Part shown: in pieces, positions 7,233 to 15,341 of the stretch
Layout: each line of letters starts with the position of its first letter
Numbering within the stretch: position 1 is the first letter of the stretch
NCBI RefSeq assembly: GCF_019039035.1
Contig: NZ_JAHNZT010000004.1
Location: 62,001 to 126,000, forward strand
Direction of reading: 5' to 3'
DNA from: Citreicoccus inhibens
GTDB lineage: Bacteria; Myxococcota; Myxococcia; Myxococcales; Myxococcaceae
DNA length: 64,000 bases
Made by a program: the position numbers and the translations under genes
Notes under the pieces: model-generated
Told to the model about the DNA's origin: nothing
The model's input: the letters and a program-made list of their open reading frames with translations, nothing else
Database searches by the model: none

Positions 7233-8606
7233 ATGAGCAAGCTCTTTCCCGAAGTGAAGGTGGCGCCCCCCGGCCCGAACGCGCAGTCCATCATCGCGAT
7301 GGACCAGCGCCACAGCTCGCCCTCGTACATCAAGGAGTATCCCTTGGTCGTCGAGCGCGGCGAGGGCCCGTGGGTCTACGACGTCGATGGCAACCGCTTC
7401 CTCGACTTCATGGCCGGCATCGCGGTGGCGTCCACCGGGCACTCCCACCCCACCGTGGTGAAGGCCATTCACGCCGCCGCGGACCGCTTCCTGCACATCT
7501 GCGGCACCGACTTCTATTACGACGCGTTCTCTCGCCTGTGCGCGCGGCTCGCCTGCTACCTGCCCGAGATGGGGCCCAAGCGCGTCTTCCTCACCAACTC
7601 CGGCACCGAGGCCGTGGAGGGAGCGCTCAAGCTCGCGCGTCACCATACCCGGCGGCAGTACGTCGTGGCCTTCAAGGGGGGCTTCCACGGCCGCACCTAC
7701 GGCGCCATCTCGCTCAACTCGTCAAAGGTGGCCCAGCGTGCCTTCTTCGGGCCGCTGCTCCCCGGCGTCATCCACCTGCCGTACGCCAATCCCTATCACT
7801 GCCCCAACGGCTGCGCGCCCGGCACGTGCGGTGACGCCTGCAATCCGGCCCTGGCGCTGGAGCGCGAGTGGTTCGTCAACCACGTGGATCCTCGCGAGGT
7901 CGCCGCCATCTTCGTGGAGCCCATCCTGGGCGAGGGTGGCTACGTGGTTCCGCCCGCGAGCTTCCTCCAGCACCTGCGCCGCATCTGCGACGCGCACGGC
8001 ATCCTGCTCGTCTTCGACGAGGTGCAATCGGGCATCGGCCGCACGGGCCACATGTTCGCGGCCGAGCACTTCGGCGTGATGCCGGACATCCTCGTGTCCG
8101 CGAAGGGCATCGCCTCGGGCATGCCGCTGGGCGCCATCATCGCGCGAGAGTCGGTGATGACGTGGCCTCGCGGCTCGCACGGCAGCACCTACGGCGGCAA
8201 CCCCGTGTGCTGCGCGGCGGCGCTCGCCACCCTGGACGTGGTCGAAGGGCTCCTCGACTCCGTGCGCTCCACCGGCGAGGTGCTCATGCACGGGCTGCGC
8301 GAGCTTCAGGCCCGGCATCCCGTCATCGGAGACGTGCGCGGCGTGGGCCTGATGGTGGGCGCGGAGTTCGTCATCCCCGGGACGCGCGACCCCGCCGGCG
8401 CCTACGTGGCCGCGCTGGAGCAGCTGGCCTTCCGAAAGGGGCTCCTGCTGCTGTCCTGCGGCAAGTCGACCATCCGCTTCGCCCCGCCGCTGGTGGTGGG
8501 TCCGCACGAAGTCGGAGTCATGCTGCGCATCCTCGAGGAGTGCCTGCGGGAGCTGCCCCTCCCCGTGCCCCTCTCCCAGCCCTCTGACGAGAGCGTGAAG
8601 CTCTGA
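7233..8606 (+). CDS. class III aminotransferase, second copy in operon
   Basis: 457 residues from the ATG preceded by GAGGAAGG; an in-frame ATG at 7212 that overlaps the previous stop codon would add 7 residues and cannot be excluded. Motifs resemble 4-aminobutyrate/ornithine-type aminotransferases: FLDFMAGIAVASTGHSHP, FLTNSGTEAVEGALKLAR, KGGFHGRTYGAISLNSSK, LVFDEVQSGIGRTG and SAKGIASGMPLG with the PLP lysine K291. A cysteine-rich insert (CPNGCAPGTCGDAC, about 190-203) is also present. It is clearly divergent from the first aminotransferase of the operon, so the two likely act on different amino groups or intermediates. Confidence 0.9.
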   Translation: MSKLFPEVKVAPPGPNAQSIIAMDQRHSSPSYIKEYPLVVERGEGPWVYDVDGNRFLDFMAGIAVASTGHSHPTVVKAIHAAADRFLHICGTDFYYDAFSRLCARLACYLPEMGPKRVFLTNSGTEAVEGALKLARHHTRRQYVVAFKGGFHGRTYGAISLNSSKVAQRAFFGPLLPGVIHLPYANPYHCPNGCAPGTCGDACNPALALEREWFVNHVDPREVAAIFVEPILGEGGYVVPPASFLQHLRRICDAHGILLVFDEVQSGIGRTGHMFAAEHFGVMPDILVSAKGIASGMPLGAIIARESVMTWPRGSHGSTYGGNPVCCAAALATLDVVEGLLDSVRSTGEVLMHGLRELQARHPVIGDVRGVGLMVGAEFVIPGTRDPAGAYVAALEQLAFRKGLLLLSCGKSTIRFAPPLVVGPHEVGVMLRILEECLRELPLPVPLSQPSDESVKL

Positions 8607-8624
8607 AGCCCGCGAGGCGCATCC

Positions 8625-9533
8625 ATGAACAAGCTCTGCTCCATGAAGGAAGCCATCGCTTCGAGCGTGCGCAACGGCGGCTCGCTGGTGATTGACGGCT
8701 TCACCCACCTCATCTGCTTCGCGGCCGGACATGAAATCATCCGCCAGGGCTTCCGAGACCTGACCGCCATCCGGCTCACGCCCGACCTTGTCTACGATCA
8801 ACTCATCGAAGCGGGTGCGGTGCGCAAGCTCGTCTTCAGCTGGGCAGGCAACCCCGGCGTGGGCAGTTTGCACGCGCTGCGCCGCCGCAGCGAGGCGTCA
8901 TCGGCCGAGCGGCTGGAGTTGGAGGAGTACTCGCACTTCGGGCTGCTGTCCCGGCTGATGGCCGGCAGCGCGGGGCTGCCGTTCTGGCCTCTCAGCAACT
9001 ACCAGGGCGGCGATATCGCCCGCGTGAACCCAGCCATCAAGACGGTGCAGTGTCCTTACACGGGGCGCCAGTTGGCCACCGTGCCGGCCCTGCATCCTGA
9101 CGTGGCCATCATCCACTGTCAGCGCGCGGACCGGGAGGGCAACGCCCAGGTCTGGGGCCTGCTCGGCTCGCAGAAGGAAGCGGCCTTCGCCGCGCGCAAG
9201 GTCATCGTCGTGGCCGAGGAGATCGTCTCCACCGAGCTCATCCGGAGAGACCCCAACCGCACGCTGGTGCCCGGAATCATCGTCTCGCACGTGGTGCATG
9301 AGCCCTGGGGTTGCCACCCCAGCTTCGTGCAGGGCTTCCACGACCGGGACAACGACTTCTACGTGAAGTGGGAAGACATCTCGCGCCAACCCGAGACGTA
9401 TCGCGCGTGGCTGGAGGAGTTCGTCTACGGCGTGAAGGACCGACAGGGGTACCTGTCGAGGCTGGAGAGCGGGCTGCTCGACAAGCTCCGCGCCAAGGCG
9501 CGCATCTGCGAGGGGGTGGACTATGGCTATTGA
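8625..9533 (+). CDS. CoA-transferase subunit A, glutaconate/3-oxoadipate type
   Basis: 302 residues; GAGG precedes the ATG. It begins MNKLCSMKEAIASSVRNGGS, then LVIDGFTHLICFAAGHEIIR, the Rossmann-like start of family I CoA-transferase alpha subunits of the GctA/CatI kind. The rest (CPYTGRQLATVPALHPDVAI, REGNAQVWG, ARKVIVVAEEIV) is typical of that branch rather than of the ScoA/AtoD branch. Such enzymes pass CoA from succinyl-CoA or acetyl-CoA to a dicarboxylic acid. Together with subunit B and the thiolase, 3-oxoadipate is the likely acceptor. Its 3' end overlaps subunit B by 11 bases, suggesting coupled translation. Confidence 0.88.
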   Translation: MNKLCSMKEAIASSVRNGGSLVIDGFTHLICFAAGHEIIRQGFRDLTAIRLTPDLVYDQLIEAGAVRKLVFSWAGNPGVGSLHALRRRSEASSAERLELEEYSHFGLLSRLMAGSAGLPFWPLSNYQGGDIARVNPAIKTVQCPYTGRQLATVPALHPDVAIIHCQRADREGNAQVWGLLGSQKEAAFAARKVIVVAEEIVSTELIRRDPNRTLVPGIIVSHVVHEPWGCHPSFVQGFHDRDNDFYVKWEDISRQPETYRAWLEEFVYGVKDRQGYLSRLESGLLDKLRAKARICEGVDYGY

Positions 9534-10296
9534 AACAGGGGCAGGTCCCACCGCCTCCGAGCGGATGGCCTATCGCGCGTCGCAGGAGCTTCGAGACGGG
9601 GACGTCGTCTTCGTGGGCATTGGTCTGCCCAACCTGGCGTGCAACCTCGCGCGAGAGATTCACGCGCCAGGGCTCTTCATGATCTACGAGTCGGGCGCGG
9701 TGGGCGCGATGCCGGAGCGCCTGCCCGTATCCATTGGCGACCCGTCCCTGGTGACGAACTCGCTCGCCGTCGTGGGGCAGGCAGACATCTTCCAGTGCAT
9801 GCTCCAGCGCGGCCTCATCGAGGTGGGCTTCCTGGGCGGCGCGCAGGTGGACCGCTGGGGCAACATCAACACCACGGTCATCGGCGACCATGCCAATCCC
9901 AAGGTGCGCCTGCCCGGCAGCGGCGGCGCGTGTGAGATTGCCGTGCACGCGCGGCGGCTGCTCATCGTCATGCGCATGAGCCGGCGCACCTTCGTGGAGT
10001 CCTGCGACTTCGTCACCAGCCCCGGGCACCGGGTGAATGGGCGAAGCCGCGAGGAGCTGGGCATGCCCGGCGGCGGGCCCACTCGCATCATCACCGACCT
10101 GGGCGTGCTCGACTTCGACACCACGGGCGAGGCGGTGCTCACCGAGGTGTACCCAGGCGTCACGCCCGAACAGGTGCGGCAGTCCTGTGGCTGGCCTCTG
10201 CGCGTGGCCGAGACAGTGCGCCAGTCCACGGAGCCAGATGCCTCCGTGCTCACGCTGCTGCGCGAGAAGCTCGATCCGAAGCGCCTCTATCTCTAA
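9523..10296 (+). CDS. CoA-transferase subunit B, glutaconate/3-oxoadipate type
   Basis: 257 residues; start ATG lies inside the end of subunit A with GAGGGGGTGG in front. The catalytic glutamate sits in MIYESGAVGA (family motif Glu-Ser-Gly/Ala). Other marks are VFVGIGLPNLACNLAREIH, GFLGGAQVDRWGNINTTVIG and LPGSGGACEIAVHARR, all shared with GctB/CatJ-like beta subunits. The catalytic Glu forms the glutamyl-CoA thioester in known members. It works as a heteromer with the preceding gene product in the cytoplasm. Confidence 0.88.
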   Translation: MAIETGAGPTASERMAYRASQELRDGDVVFVGIGLPNLACNLAREIHAPGLFMIYESGAVGAMPERLPVSIGDPSLVTNSLAVVGQADIFQCMLQRGLIEVGFLGGAQVDRWGNINTTVIGDHANPKVRLPGSGGACEIAVHARRLLIVMRMSRRTFVESCDFVTSPGHRVNGRSREELGMPGGGPTRIITDLGVLDFDTTGEAVLTEVYPGVTPEQVRQSCGWPLRVAETVRQSTEPDASVLTLLREKLDPKRLYL

Positions 10297-10317
10297 CGAA
10301 CCCCACACGGAGCACTC

Positions 10318-11520
10318 ATGGCCGAGGCCTTCATCGTCGACGCGATCCGCACCCCCATCGGCAGGTTCCGAGGCGCCCTCCGGGGCGTGAGACCGGATGA
10401 CCTGGCCGCGCAGGTCCTGCGCGCCCTCCTGGAGCGCAACGCCTTGGACGGCCTTCGGGTGGACGAGGTCTTCCTCGGCTGCGCCAATCAGGCCGGCGAG
10501 GACAACCGCAACGTCGCGCGCATGGCCTTGCTGCTCGCGGGACTGCCCGCGTCCGCGCCCGGCGTCACCGTCAACCGACTCTGCGCCAGCGGAATGGAGG
10601 CCGTCATCCAAGGCTGCCGCATGCTCCAAGTGGGCGAGGCGGACATCGTGCTCGCGGGAGGCGTCGAGTCGATGACGCGCGCCCCGTGGTCCATGCCCAA
10701 GCCCGAGGACGGTTTCCCCTCGGGCAAGTGGGAGGCCTGGGACACCGCCCTGGGCTGGCGTTATCCCAATCCCCGCCTCGCAGCCCTCTTCCCCTTGGAG
10801 CAGATGGGAGAGACCGCCGAGAACGTCGCCGAGAAATGGGGCATCTCGCGCGAGGCCCAGGATGACTTCGCGCTCGCCTCACACCGCAAGGCGGTGGCGG
10901 CACGCGAGAGCGGCGCCTTTGCTCGCGAGCTTGTCGCGGTCGAGGTGCCCCAGCCCAAGGGCGCCCCGGTGAAGCTGGAGGCCGACGAGGGCCCCCGCGC
11001 GGACACCTCGCTGGAGCGACTGGCCGCGCTGAAGCCCGCCTTTCGTCAGGGCGGCAGCGTGACGGCTGGAAACTCCTCCACGCTCAACGACGGCGCCTCC
11101 GCGCTCCTCTTGATGAGCGAGCGTGGACTGCGCGAGACGGGAGCCACGCCGCTGGCGCGCTATGTGAGCAGCGCGAGCGTGGGCGTGGATCCCCGCTACA
11201 TGGGCGTGGGTCCCGTGCCCGCGACACGCAAGGCCCTGGCCCGCGCCGGGTGGAGCATCGACTCGGTCGACTTGCTGGAGTTGAACGAGGCCTTCGCCGC
11301 GCAGGCCCTGGCGTGCATCCGCGACCTGGAAGTGTCACCGGAGCGGGTCAACGTGCATGGCGGAGGCATCGCGCTGGGACACCCATTGGGCTCCAGCGGC
11401 GCACGCATCCTCACCACCCTGGTGCACGCGATGCGGAACCGAAACGTGCGCCGGGGACTGGCCACGCTGTGCGTCGGCGTGGGGCAAGGGCTCGCGATGA
11501 GCGTGGAGCGTGCCGCATGA
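10318..11520 (+). CDS. thiolase, 3-oxoadipyl-CoA/acetyl-CoA acyltransferase type
   Basis: 400 residues, the normal length for thiolase II. The nucleophile C89 is in [12 protein letters not shown]; the conserved His lies in [16 protein letters not shown] and the second Cys in [12 protein letters not shown]. The N-terminus [20 protein letters not shown] matches beta-ketoadipyl-CoA thiolases (PcaF-like), though the catalytic motifs alone do not separate these from other 3-ketoacyl-CoA thiolases. In context it would split 3-oxoadipyl-CoA into acetyl-CoA and succinyl-CoA, feeding the TCA cycle. It is preceded by GGAG and overlaps the next gene by 4 bases (ATGA). Confidence 0.9.
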   Translation: MAEAFIVDAIRTPIGRFRGALRGVRPDDLAAQVLRALLERNALDGLRVDEVFLGCANQAGEDNRNVARMALLLAGLPASAPGVTVNRLCASGMEAVIQGCRMLQVGEADIVLAGGVESMTRAPWSMPKPEDGFPSGKWEAWDTALGWRYPNPRLAALFPLEQMGETAENVAEKWGISREAQDDFALASHRKAVAARESGAFARELVAVEVPQPKGAPVKLEADEGPRADTSLERLAALKPAFRQGGSVTAGNSSTLNDGASALLLMSERGLRETGATPLARYVSSASVGVDPRYMGVGPVPATRKALARAGWSIDSVDLLELNEAFAAQALACIRDLEVSPERVNVHGGGIALGHPLGSSGARILTTLVHAMRNRNVRRGLATLCVGVGQGLAMSVERAA

Positions 11521-11873
11521 AAGAGCAGTCCCGGAATGGAGTCCTGCGCATCTTCCTCGATGAGGAATCGTCCACACGCGCGTGGAGCTATCGCGCCGCG
11601 GTCCGCGGGCAACGGGCCGAGACGGGCGACATCCCCACCCTGGACGCACTGGCGGAGGTCCTCGGACGTCACGGCGCCCTGCTCACGGACCTCCCCTGGA
11701 CGGAGCTGCCCACGTTCGGCGGACCGCCGCCTGCCACAACTGACAACGTGTGGAGCTGGGATGCGGAGCGACTGCTGGTGGGAACACACCCCGACTCGCT
11801 CATCCTCGTTCGCCGCGACAGCGCCCCACCCCAGCCCTCTCACTCCTCGCCCGAGCAACGTCATGACCTCTGA
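11517..11873 (+). CDS. small hypothetical protein in the riboswitch operon
   Basis: 118 residues, beginning at the ATG that overlaps the thiolase stop codon. No known domain is recognised. It is mixed alpha/beta in appearance ([60 protein letters not shown]) without signal or membrane segments, so it is cytoplasmic. The tight overlaps on both sides (4 bases before, 11 after) show that it is part of the operon and probably made with the enzymes. A regulatory or accessory role is possible but not shown. Confidence 0.7.
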   Translation: MKEQSRNGVLRIFLDEESSTRAWSYRAAVRGQRAETGDIPTLDALAEVLGRHGALLTDLPWTELPTFGGPPPATTDNVWSWDAERLLVGTHPDSLILVRRDSAPPQPSHSSPEQRHDL

Positions 11874-12303
11874 GGCCCATCCCCAGCGCATCGAAGCAGG
11901 TCTCGTCACCGAAGCCCGTCTCATCGAGATGGTCTTCCCCGAGCAGACGAACCACTACGGAACCCTCTTCGGAGGACAGGCCCTCGCGCTGATGGACAAG
12001 GCAGCCTTCATCGGCGCGTCTCGCTACGCGCGACGCACGGTGGTCACCGCGAACAGCGAGCGCGTCGACTTCCATGTCCCCGTGCGACAGGGGCAGCTCG
12101 TGGAGTTGGTGACGCGGGTTGTCGCCACGGGGCGCACGTCCATGACGGTGGAGGTGGACCTGTTCGCCGAGGACTTGCGCACCGGAGACCGGCAGCTTGG
12201 AACGCGCGGTCGCTTCGTGCTCGTCGCCCTCGATGCGCACGGGAAACCCACGCCCGTTCCACCCCTCCCCCACGCGGAGAACCCGGCCCCCGCCACGCGC
12301 TGA
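11863..12303 (+). CDS. acyl-CoA thioesterase, hotdog fold (YciA/BACH-like)
   Basis: 146 residues. The start ATG overlaps the previous gene by 11 bases. The active-site region FPEQTNHYGTLFGGQALALM followed by DKAAF is the hotdog acyl-CoA hydrolase signature, with the catalytic Asp in the DKAAF helix. TANSERVDFHVPVRQGQLVEL is the second conserved strand. Such enzymes hydrolyse acyl-CoA to acid and CoA, and are often used to release CoA when a pathway backs up. As the last gene of the operon it could recycle CoA from an unwanted thioester. Confidence 0.85.
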   Translation: MTSEAHPQRIEAGLVTEARLIEMVFPEQTNHYGTLFGGQALALMDKAAFIGASRYARRTVVTANSERVDFHVPVRQGQLVELVTRVVATGRTSMTVEVDLFAEDLRTGDRQLGTRGRFVLVALDAHGKPTPVPPLPHAENPAPATR

Positions 12304-12321
12304 GTCACGTCTGTTCCTGAG

Positions 12322-13980
12322 TCACGGCGGCCGAGCCGCGTCGAGCGCCCGGGCCAGCAGCCGCGTCCCCGCGCGAAACGCCTCGGGGCGCACACACCCA
12401 AAGCCAAACACGAGCCCCGATTCCCGGCGCCGGCCCAGGAAGTAATCCGACAGCGCGGCCACCTCCACGCCCAGACGGGCCGCCTCATCTCGGACTCGCA
12501 CATCGGACCACGGCGCCGCGAGCGCCGCACACGCCTGCATGCCCGTGTCACACGGCCGAGGCGTCAGCGCCCCTGCACAGTCCGCGCGCAACGCATCGAG
12601 CAGCGCCTCACCGCGCTCGCGGTAGGCCACGCGCATCCGGCGCAGGTGGCGAGCGAAGTGCCCTTCCGAGAGGAAGGCCGCGAGCGCCGCCTGCTCCAGC
12701 GACGAAGCCGGAGCCGACGCGGTGGACCGAGCCGCGGCAAAGACATCCACCCAGGCGGGCGGCGCGATGAGGAAGCCCAACCGGAGCCCGGGGAACATCG
12801 ACTTGCTGAACGTGCCCACGTACACCACGCAGCCCCAGTCATCGAGCCCCTGGAGCGCGGTGAGCGGGCGCCCCCGATGTCGAAACTCGCTGTCGTAGTC
12901 GTCCTCGATGATGACCGCGCGCGAGCGCTTCGCCCACTGGAGCAGCGCCATGCGGCGCGCGAGGCTCAACGTGGAGCCCAGCGGATACTGATGCGAGGGC
13001 ACCACCACCGCGGCGCGGGCCCGAGGCGCACGGGTGATACCCACGGCCACATCGAGCCCCTCCGAGTCCACGGGCACCGGCACCGGCTTCGCCCTCGCGG
13101 AGAGCACCGCGCGGCGTGCGCCTGCGTATCCAGGGTCCTCAATCCACACGGAGTCTCCTGGCCGCACCGCGAGCCGGAGGACCTCATCAATGGCCTGTTG
13201 GGTCCCTCCCGTGATGAAGACCTGCGCTGGAACACAGTGCACCCCCCGCGCGGCGGAGACATGCGTGGCGATGGCCTCGCGAAGGGACGCGTGACCGGCG
13301 GGGTCTCCCCCGTCGAGCAACGCGGTGCTCGCCCGAGAATGCACACGAGACACCGTGCGTCCCCACAACGCGGTCGGGAACAGGTCGAGCGCGGGCACTC
13401 CGGGCCGGAAGGCACGAGGCGCGGAGCCCAACCGCGGTGCCCCCACCGGTGAGGCCACGACACCTCGCGCGGTGACACCCGGCCGCGGCCCGAGAACAGC
13501 TCGCCCGCCGACCGGACTCACGTCCTCCAAGGGATGCAGCCCGGCTCCAGCGCGGTCCGCGCCTGGGGCCCGCCCCCGCGCGGAACGAACAGCCACCTCT
13601 GCGGTGAGCCACGTGGAGCGCGCCGGCTCGGAGGCATGAGCGTGGTTGGAAGCAATGGACGCGGAGCCGCGAGCCGCACGGGTCCGACTTCGGGACTCCG
13701 GGATGATTGGCAGCTCGGGCGCGACACGCGTGCAGGAGCCAGCGCGAGCCACCAGATACCCCTCGGCCGTGAGGGCATCCACCGCTTGGAGGACAGTGCT
13801 CCGAGCCACATCCAGTTCGGCCGCGAGCTGACGGGAGGACGGCAGCCGCAGACCGGGTGCCAGCGCGCCGGACAGGATGCGGGCTCGAAGGCCCTCGAAA
13901 ATCTGCTCATGGAGGGGAACGGTCGACTGCGCGTCGAGGCGCAGCAGCAACGAGGAGGCGACACCCACGGAGGTCTTCAA
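12322..13980 (-). CDS. MocR/GabR-type regulator (GntR HTH fused to aminotransferase domain)
   Basis: 552 residues at most. A winged helix of the GntR family covers about 20-90 (VPLHEQIFEGLRARILSG, LPSSRQLAAELDVARSTVLQ). A proline/arginine-rich linker of about 100 residues follows, then an aminotransferase class I-like domain with PLP lysine K393 in GTFSKSMFPGLRLGFL. Known relatives (GabR, PdxR, TauR) sense PLP-bound amines and control amine or vitamin B6 metabolism. It ends 19 bases from the operon's last gene and points towards it, so it likely regulates that operon. The start is uncertain: the longest frame begins with TTG, GTG codons follow at residues 5 and 7, and no binding site is visible. 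Confidence 0.88.
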   Translation of the reverse strand: MKTSVGVASSLLLRLDAQSTVPLHEQIFEGLRARILSGALAPGLRLPSSRQLAAELDVARSTVLQAVDALTAEGYLVARAGSCTRVAPELPIIPESRSRTRAARGSASIASNHAHASEPARSTWLTAEVAVRSARGRAPGADRAGAGLHPLEDVSPVGGRAVLGPRPGVTARGVVASPVGAPRLGSAPRAFRPGVPALDLFPTALWGRTVSRVHSRASTALLDGGDPAGHASLREAIATHVSAARGVHCVPAQVFITGGTQQAIDEVLRLAVRPGDSVWIEDPGYAGARRAVLSARAKPVPVPVDSEGLDVAVGITRAPRARAAVVVPSHQYPLGSTLSLARRMALLQWAKRSRAVIIEDDYDSEFRHRGRPLTALQGLDDWGCVVYVGTFSKSMFPGLRLGFLIAPPAWVDVFAAARSTASAPASSLEQAALAAFLSEGHFARHLRRMRVAYRERGEALLDALRADCAGALTPRPCDTGMQACAALAAPWSDVRVRDEAARLGVEVAALSDYFLGRRRESGLVFGFGCVRPEAFRAGTRLLARALDAARPP

Positions 13981-14026
13981 CTGGTATGGCCGATTCGCAC
14001 GAAAGTGGTCTTTGTGACCCTACCAG
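13981..14026. promoter_or_regulatory. nested dyads between MocR-type gene and NIPSNAP gene
   Basis: CTGGTATGG (13981-13989) is mirrored by CCCTACCAG (14018-14026), 8 of 9 positions. Inside lies GGTC-TTTGT-GACC (14007-14019). The TGGTAT/ATACCA element resembles the ATACCA repeats bound by Bacillus GabR, though that system uses direct repeats. The site abuts the regulator's putative start, so autoregulation is plausible. Confidence 0.4.
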
Positions 14027-14071
14027 TCCTGGGGCAAGGATGCGCCCAGCCCCACTCCCCTGGAAGTCACC

Positions 14072-14800
14072 ATGTCGGCCCTCGGCTCTTGTTGCTCGGT
14101 CCTCGAACTGCGCCAGTACACGCTCCACCCTGGCCAGCGCGACGTGCTCATCTCCCTCTTTGAACAGCACTTCATCGAGACGCAGGAAGCCGAGGGGATG
14201 CATCTCATCGGGCAGTTCCGCGACGAAGAAAAGCCGGACTGCTTCGTGTGGATGCGTGGCTTCCGCGACATGGAGTCACGCCGGGACGCGCTCCGCTCGT
14301 TCTACGGAGGCCCCGTGTGGAAGGAGCACCGGAACACGGCGAACGCGACCATGGTGGACTCCGACAATGTCCTGCTCCTGCGTCCGGTCGGTGAGCACGG
14401 CGGCCTTCCGCATCCCAGCCAGCCTCGGCCTCCATTCGGAACAGACGTGCGCCCCGAATCACGCGTGGAGCTCACCCTCTGCTACCTGAAGGCCCCCGCC
14501 GACCTCACGCTGCTCACCCATTTCGAACAACACGTGCGTCCAGCGCTCGGGAGTATCGGCGCAGCGCCTCGCGCGCTGTACCAGACCGACGCCCGTGAGA
14601 ACACCTTCCCCGCCCTGCCCGTGCGCACGGGAGAGCAGGTCTTCGCGTGGCTCACGGTGTTCCCCAACCGCGAACACCCTCACGAGCACATGCGGCGCCG
14701 AGCGGAGTCCGCGCCCTGGCGCGAGTCCCTCCAACCATGGCTGGGCGCGCCGCTGGAACATCTGAGCCTTGCCCCGACCGCCCGCTCGGAACTGCGCTGA
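14072..14800 (+). CDS. NIPSNAP-family protein
   Basis: 242 residues with two ferredoxin-like NIPSNAP repeats. The first starts VLELRQYTLHPGQRDVLISL and includes FVWMRGFRDMESRRDAL and FYGGPVWKEHRNTANATM. The second covers about 130-230 (VELTLCYLKAPADLTLLTHF, EQVFAWLTVFPNREHP). The biochemical role of bacterial members is unknown. No signal peptide is seen. It is divergent from the MocR-type regulator and may be one of its targets. Confidence 0.85.
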   Translation: MSALGSCCSVLELRQYTLHPGQRDVLISLFEQHFIETQEAEGMHLIGQFRDEEKPDCFVWMRGFRDMESRRDALRSFYGGPVWKEHRNTANATMVDSDNVLLLRPVGEHGGLPHPSQPRPPFGTDVRPESRVELTLCYLKAPADLTLLTHFEQHVRPALGSIGAAPRALYQTDARENTFPALPVRTGEQVFAWLTVFPNREHPHEHMRRRAESAPWRESLQPWLGAPLEHLSLAPTARSELR

Positions 14801-14825
14801 ACACGCCCGCGAAAGGATTTGCCCC

Positions 14826-15332
14826 ATGAAGCCCCTTCCCCTTCTGCCTACGGGCACCGTGCGTGACTTCGACTTCGTCATGGGCGAATGGACGTGCGTG
14901 AACCGCAAGCTGAAGCAGCGGTTCGTCGAGAGCGATGACTGGGACGTATTCACATCGAAAATGCGCTGCCAGCCGCACCTGGGCGGCCTGACGAACGTGG
15001 AGGAGACAGACTTCGAGCCCGGCTTCTCGGGCATGGCGTTGCGCACCTTCGACCTGAAGGCGCGCCGCTGGTCCATCTACTGGATTGACAGTCGGAGCGG
15101 CGTGCTGCTCCCACCCGTGCTGGGAGGCTTCACGGGCGACGTCGGCCTCTTCTACGGCGAGGATACGGACGGAGGCCGGCCCATCCAAGTGGTCTTCCGG
15201 TGGACGCGACTGGGCTCTGACCGCGCACGTTGGGAGCAGGCATTCTCCCTCGACGGAGAGGTCTGGGAGACCAACTGGGTGATGGAGTTCACCCGCGTGG
15301 CGAAAGACGCAGCGCCCCTCGTGCGCGCCTGA
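14826..15332 (+). CDS. DUF1579-like lipocalin-type hypothetical protein
   Basis: 168 residues starting MKPLPLLPTGTVRDFDFVMG then EWTCVNRKLKQRF. The F-x-x-G-x-W opening and an all-beta pattern (SIYWIDSRSG, GVGLFYGED-like turns, VVFRWTRLGSDRARWEQAFS, WETNWVMEFTR) match small lipocalin/DUF1579-type proteins that may bind hydrophobic ligands. No signal peptide, so cytoplasmic. It starts 25 bases after the NIPSNAP gene and is probably co-transcribed with it. Confidence 0.75.
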   Translation: MKPLPLLPTGTVRDFDFVMGEWTCVNRKLKQRFVESDDWDVFTSKMRCQPHLGGLTNVEETDFEPGFSGMALRTFDLKARRWSIYWIDSRSGVLLPPVLGGFTGDVGLFYGEDTDGGRPIQVVFRWTRLGSDRARWEQAFSLDGEVWETNWVMEFTRVAKDAAPLVRA

Positions 15333-15341
15333 GCGACGCCC

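Noticed and set aside
4280..8606. Reading the operon as plain GABA or ornithine catabolism
   Set aside because: GABA breakdown needs one aminotransferase and one dehydrogenase and yields succinate; the CoA-transferase and thiolase would be unexplained. It remains the fallback if the beta-lysine idea fails.
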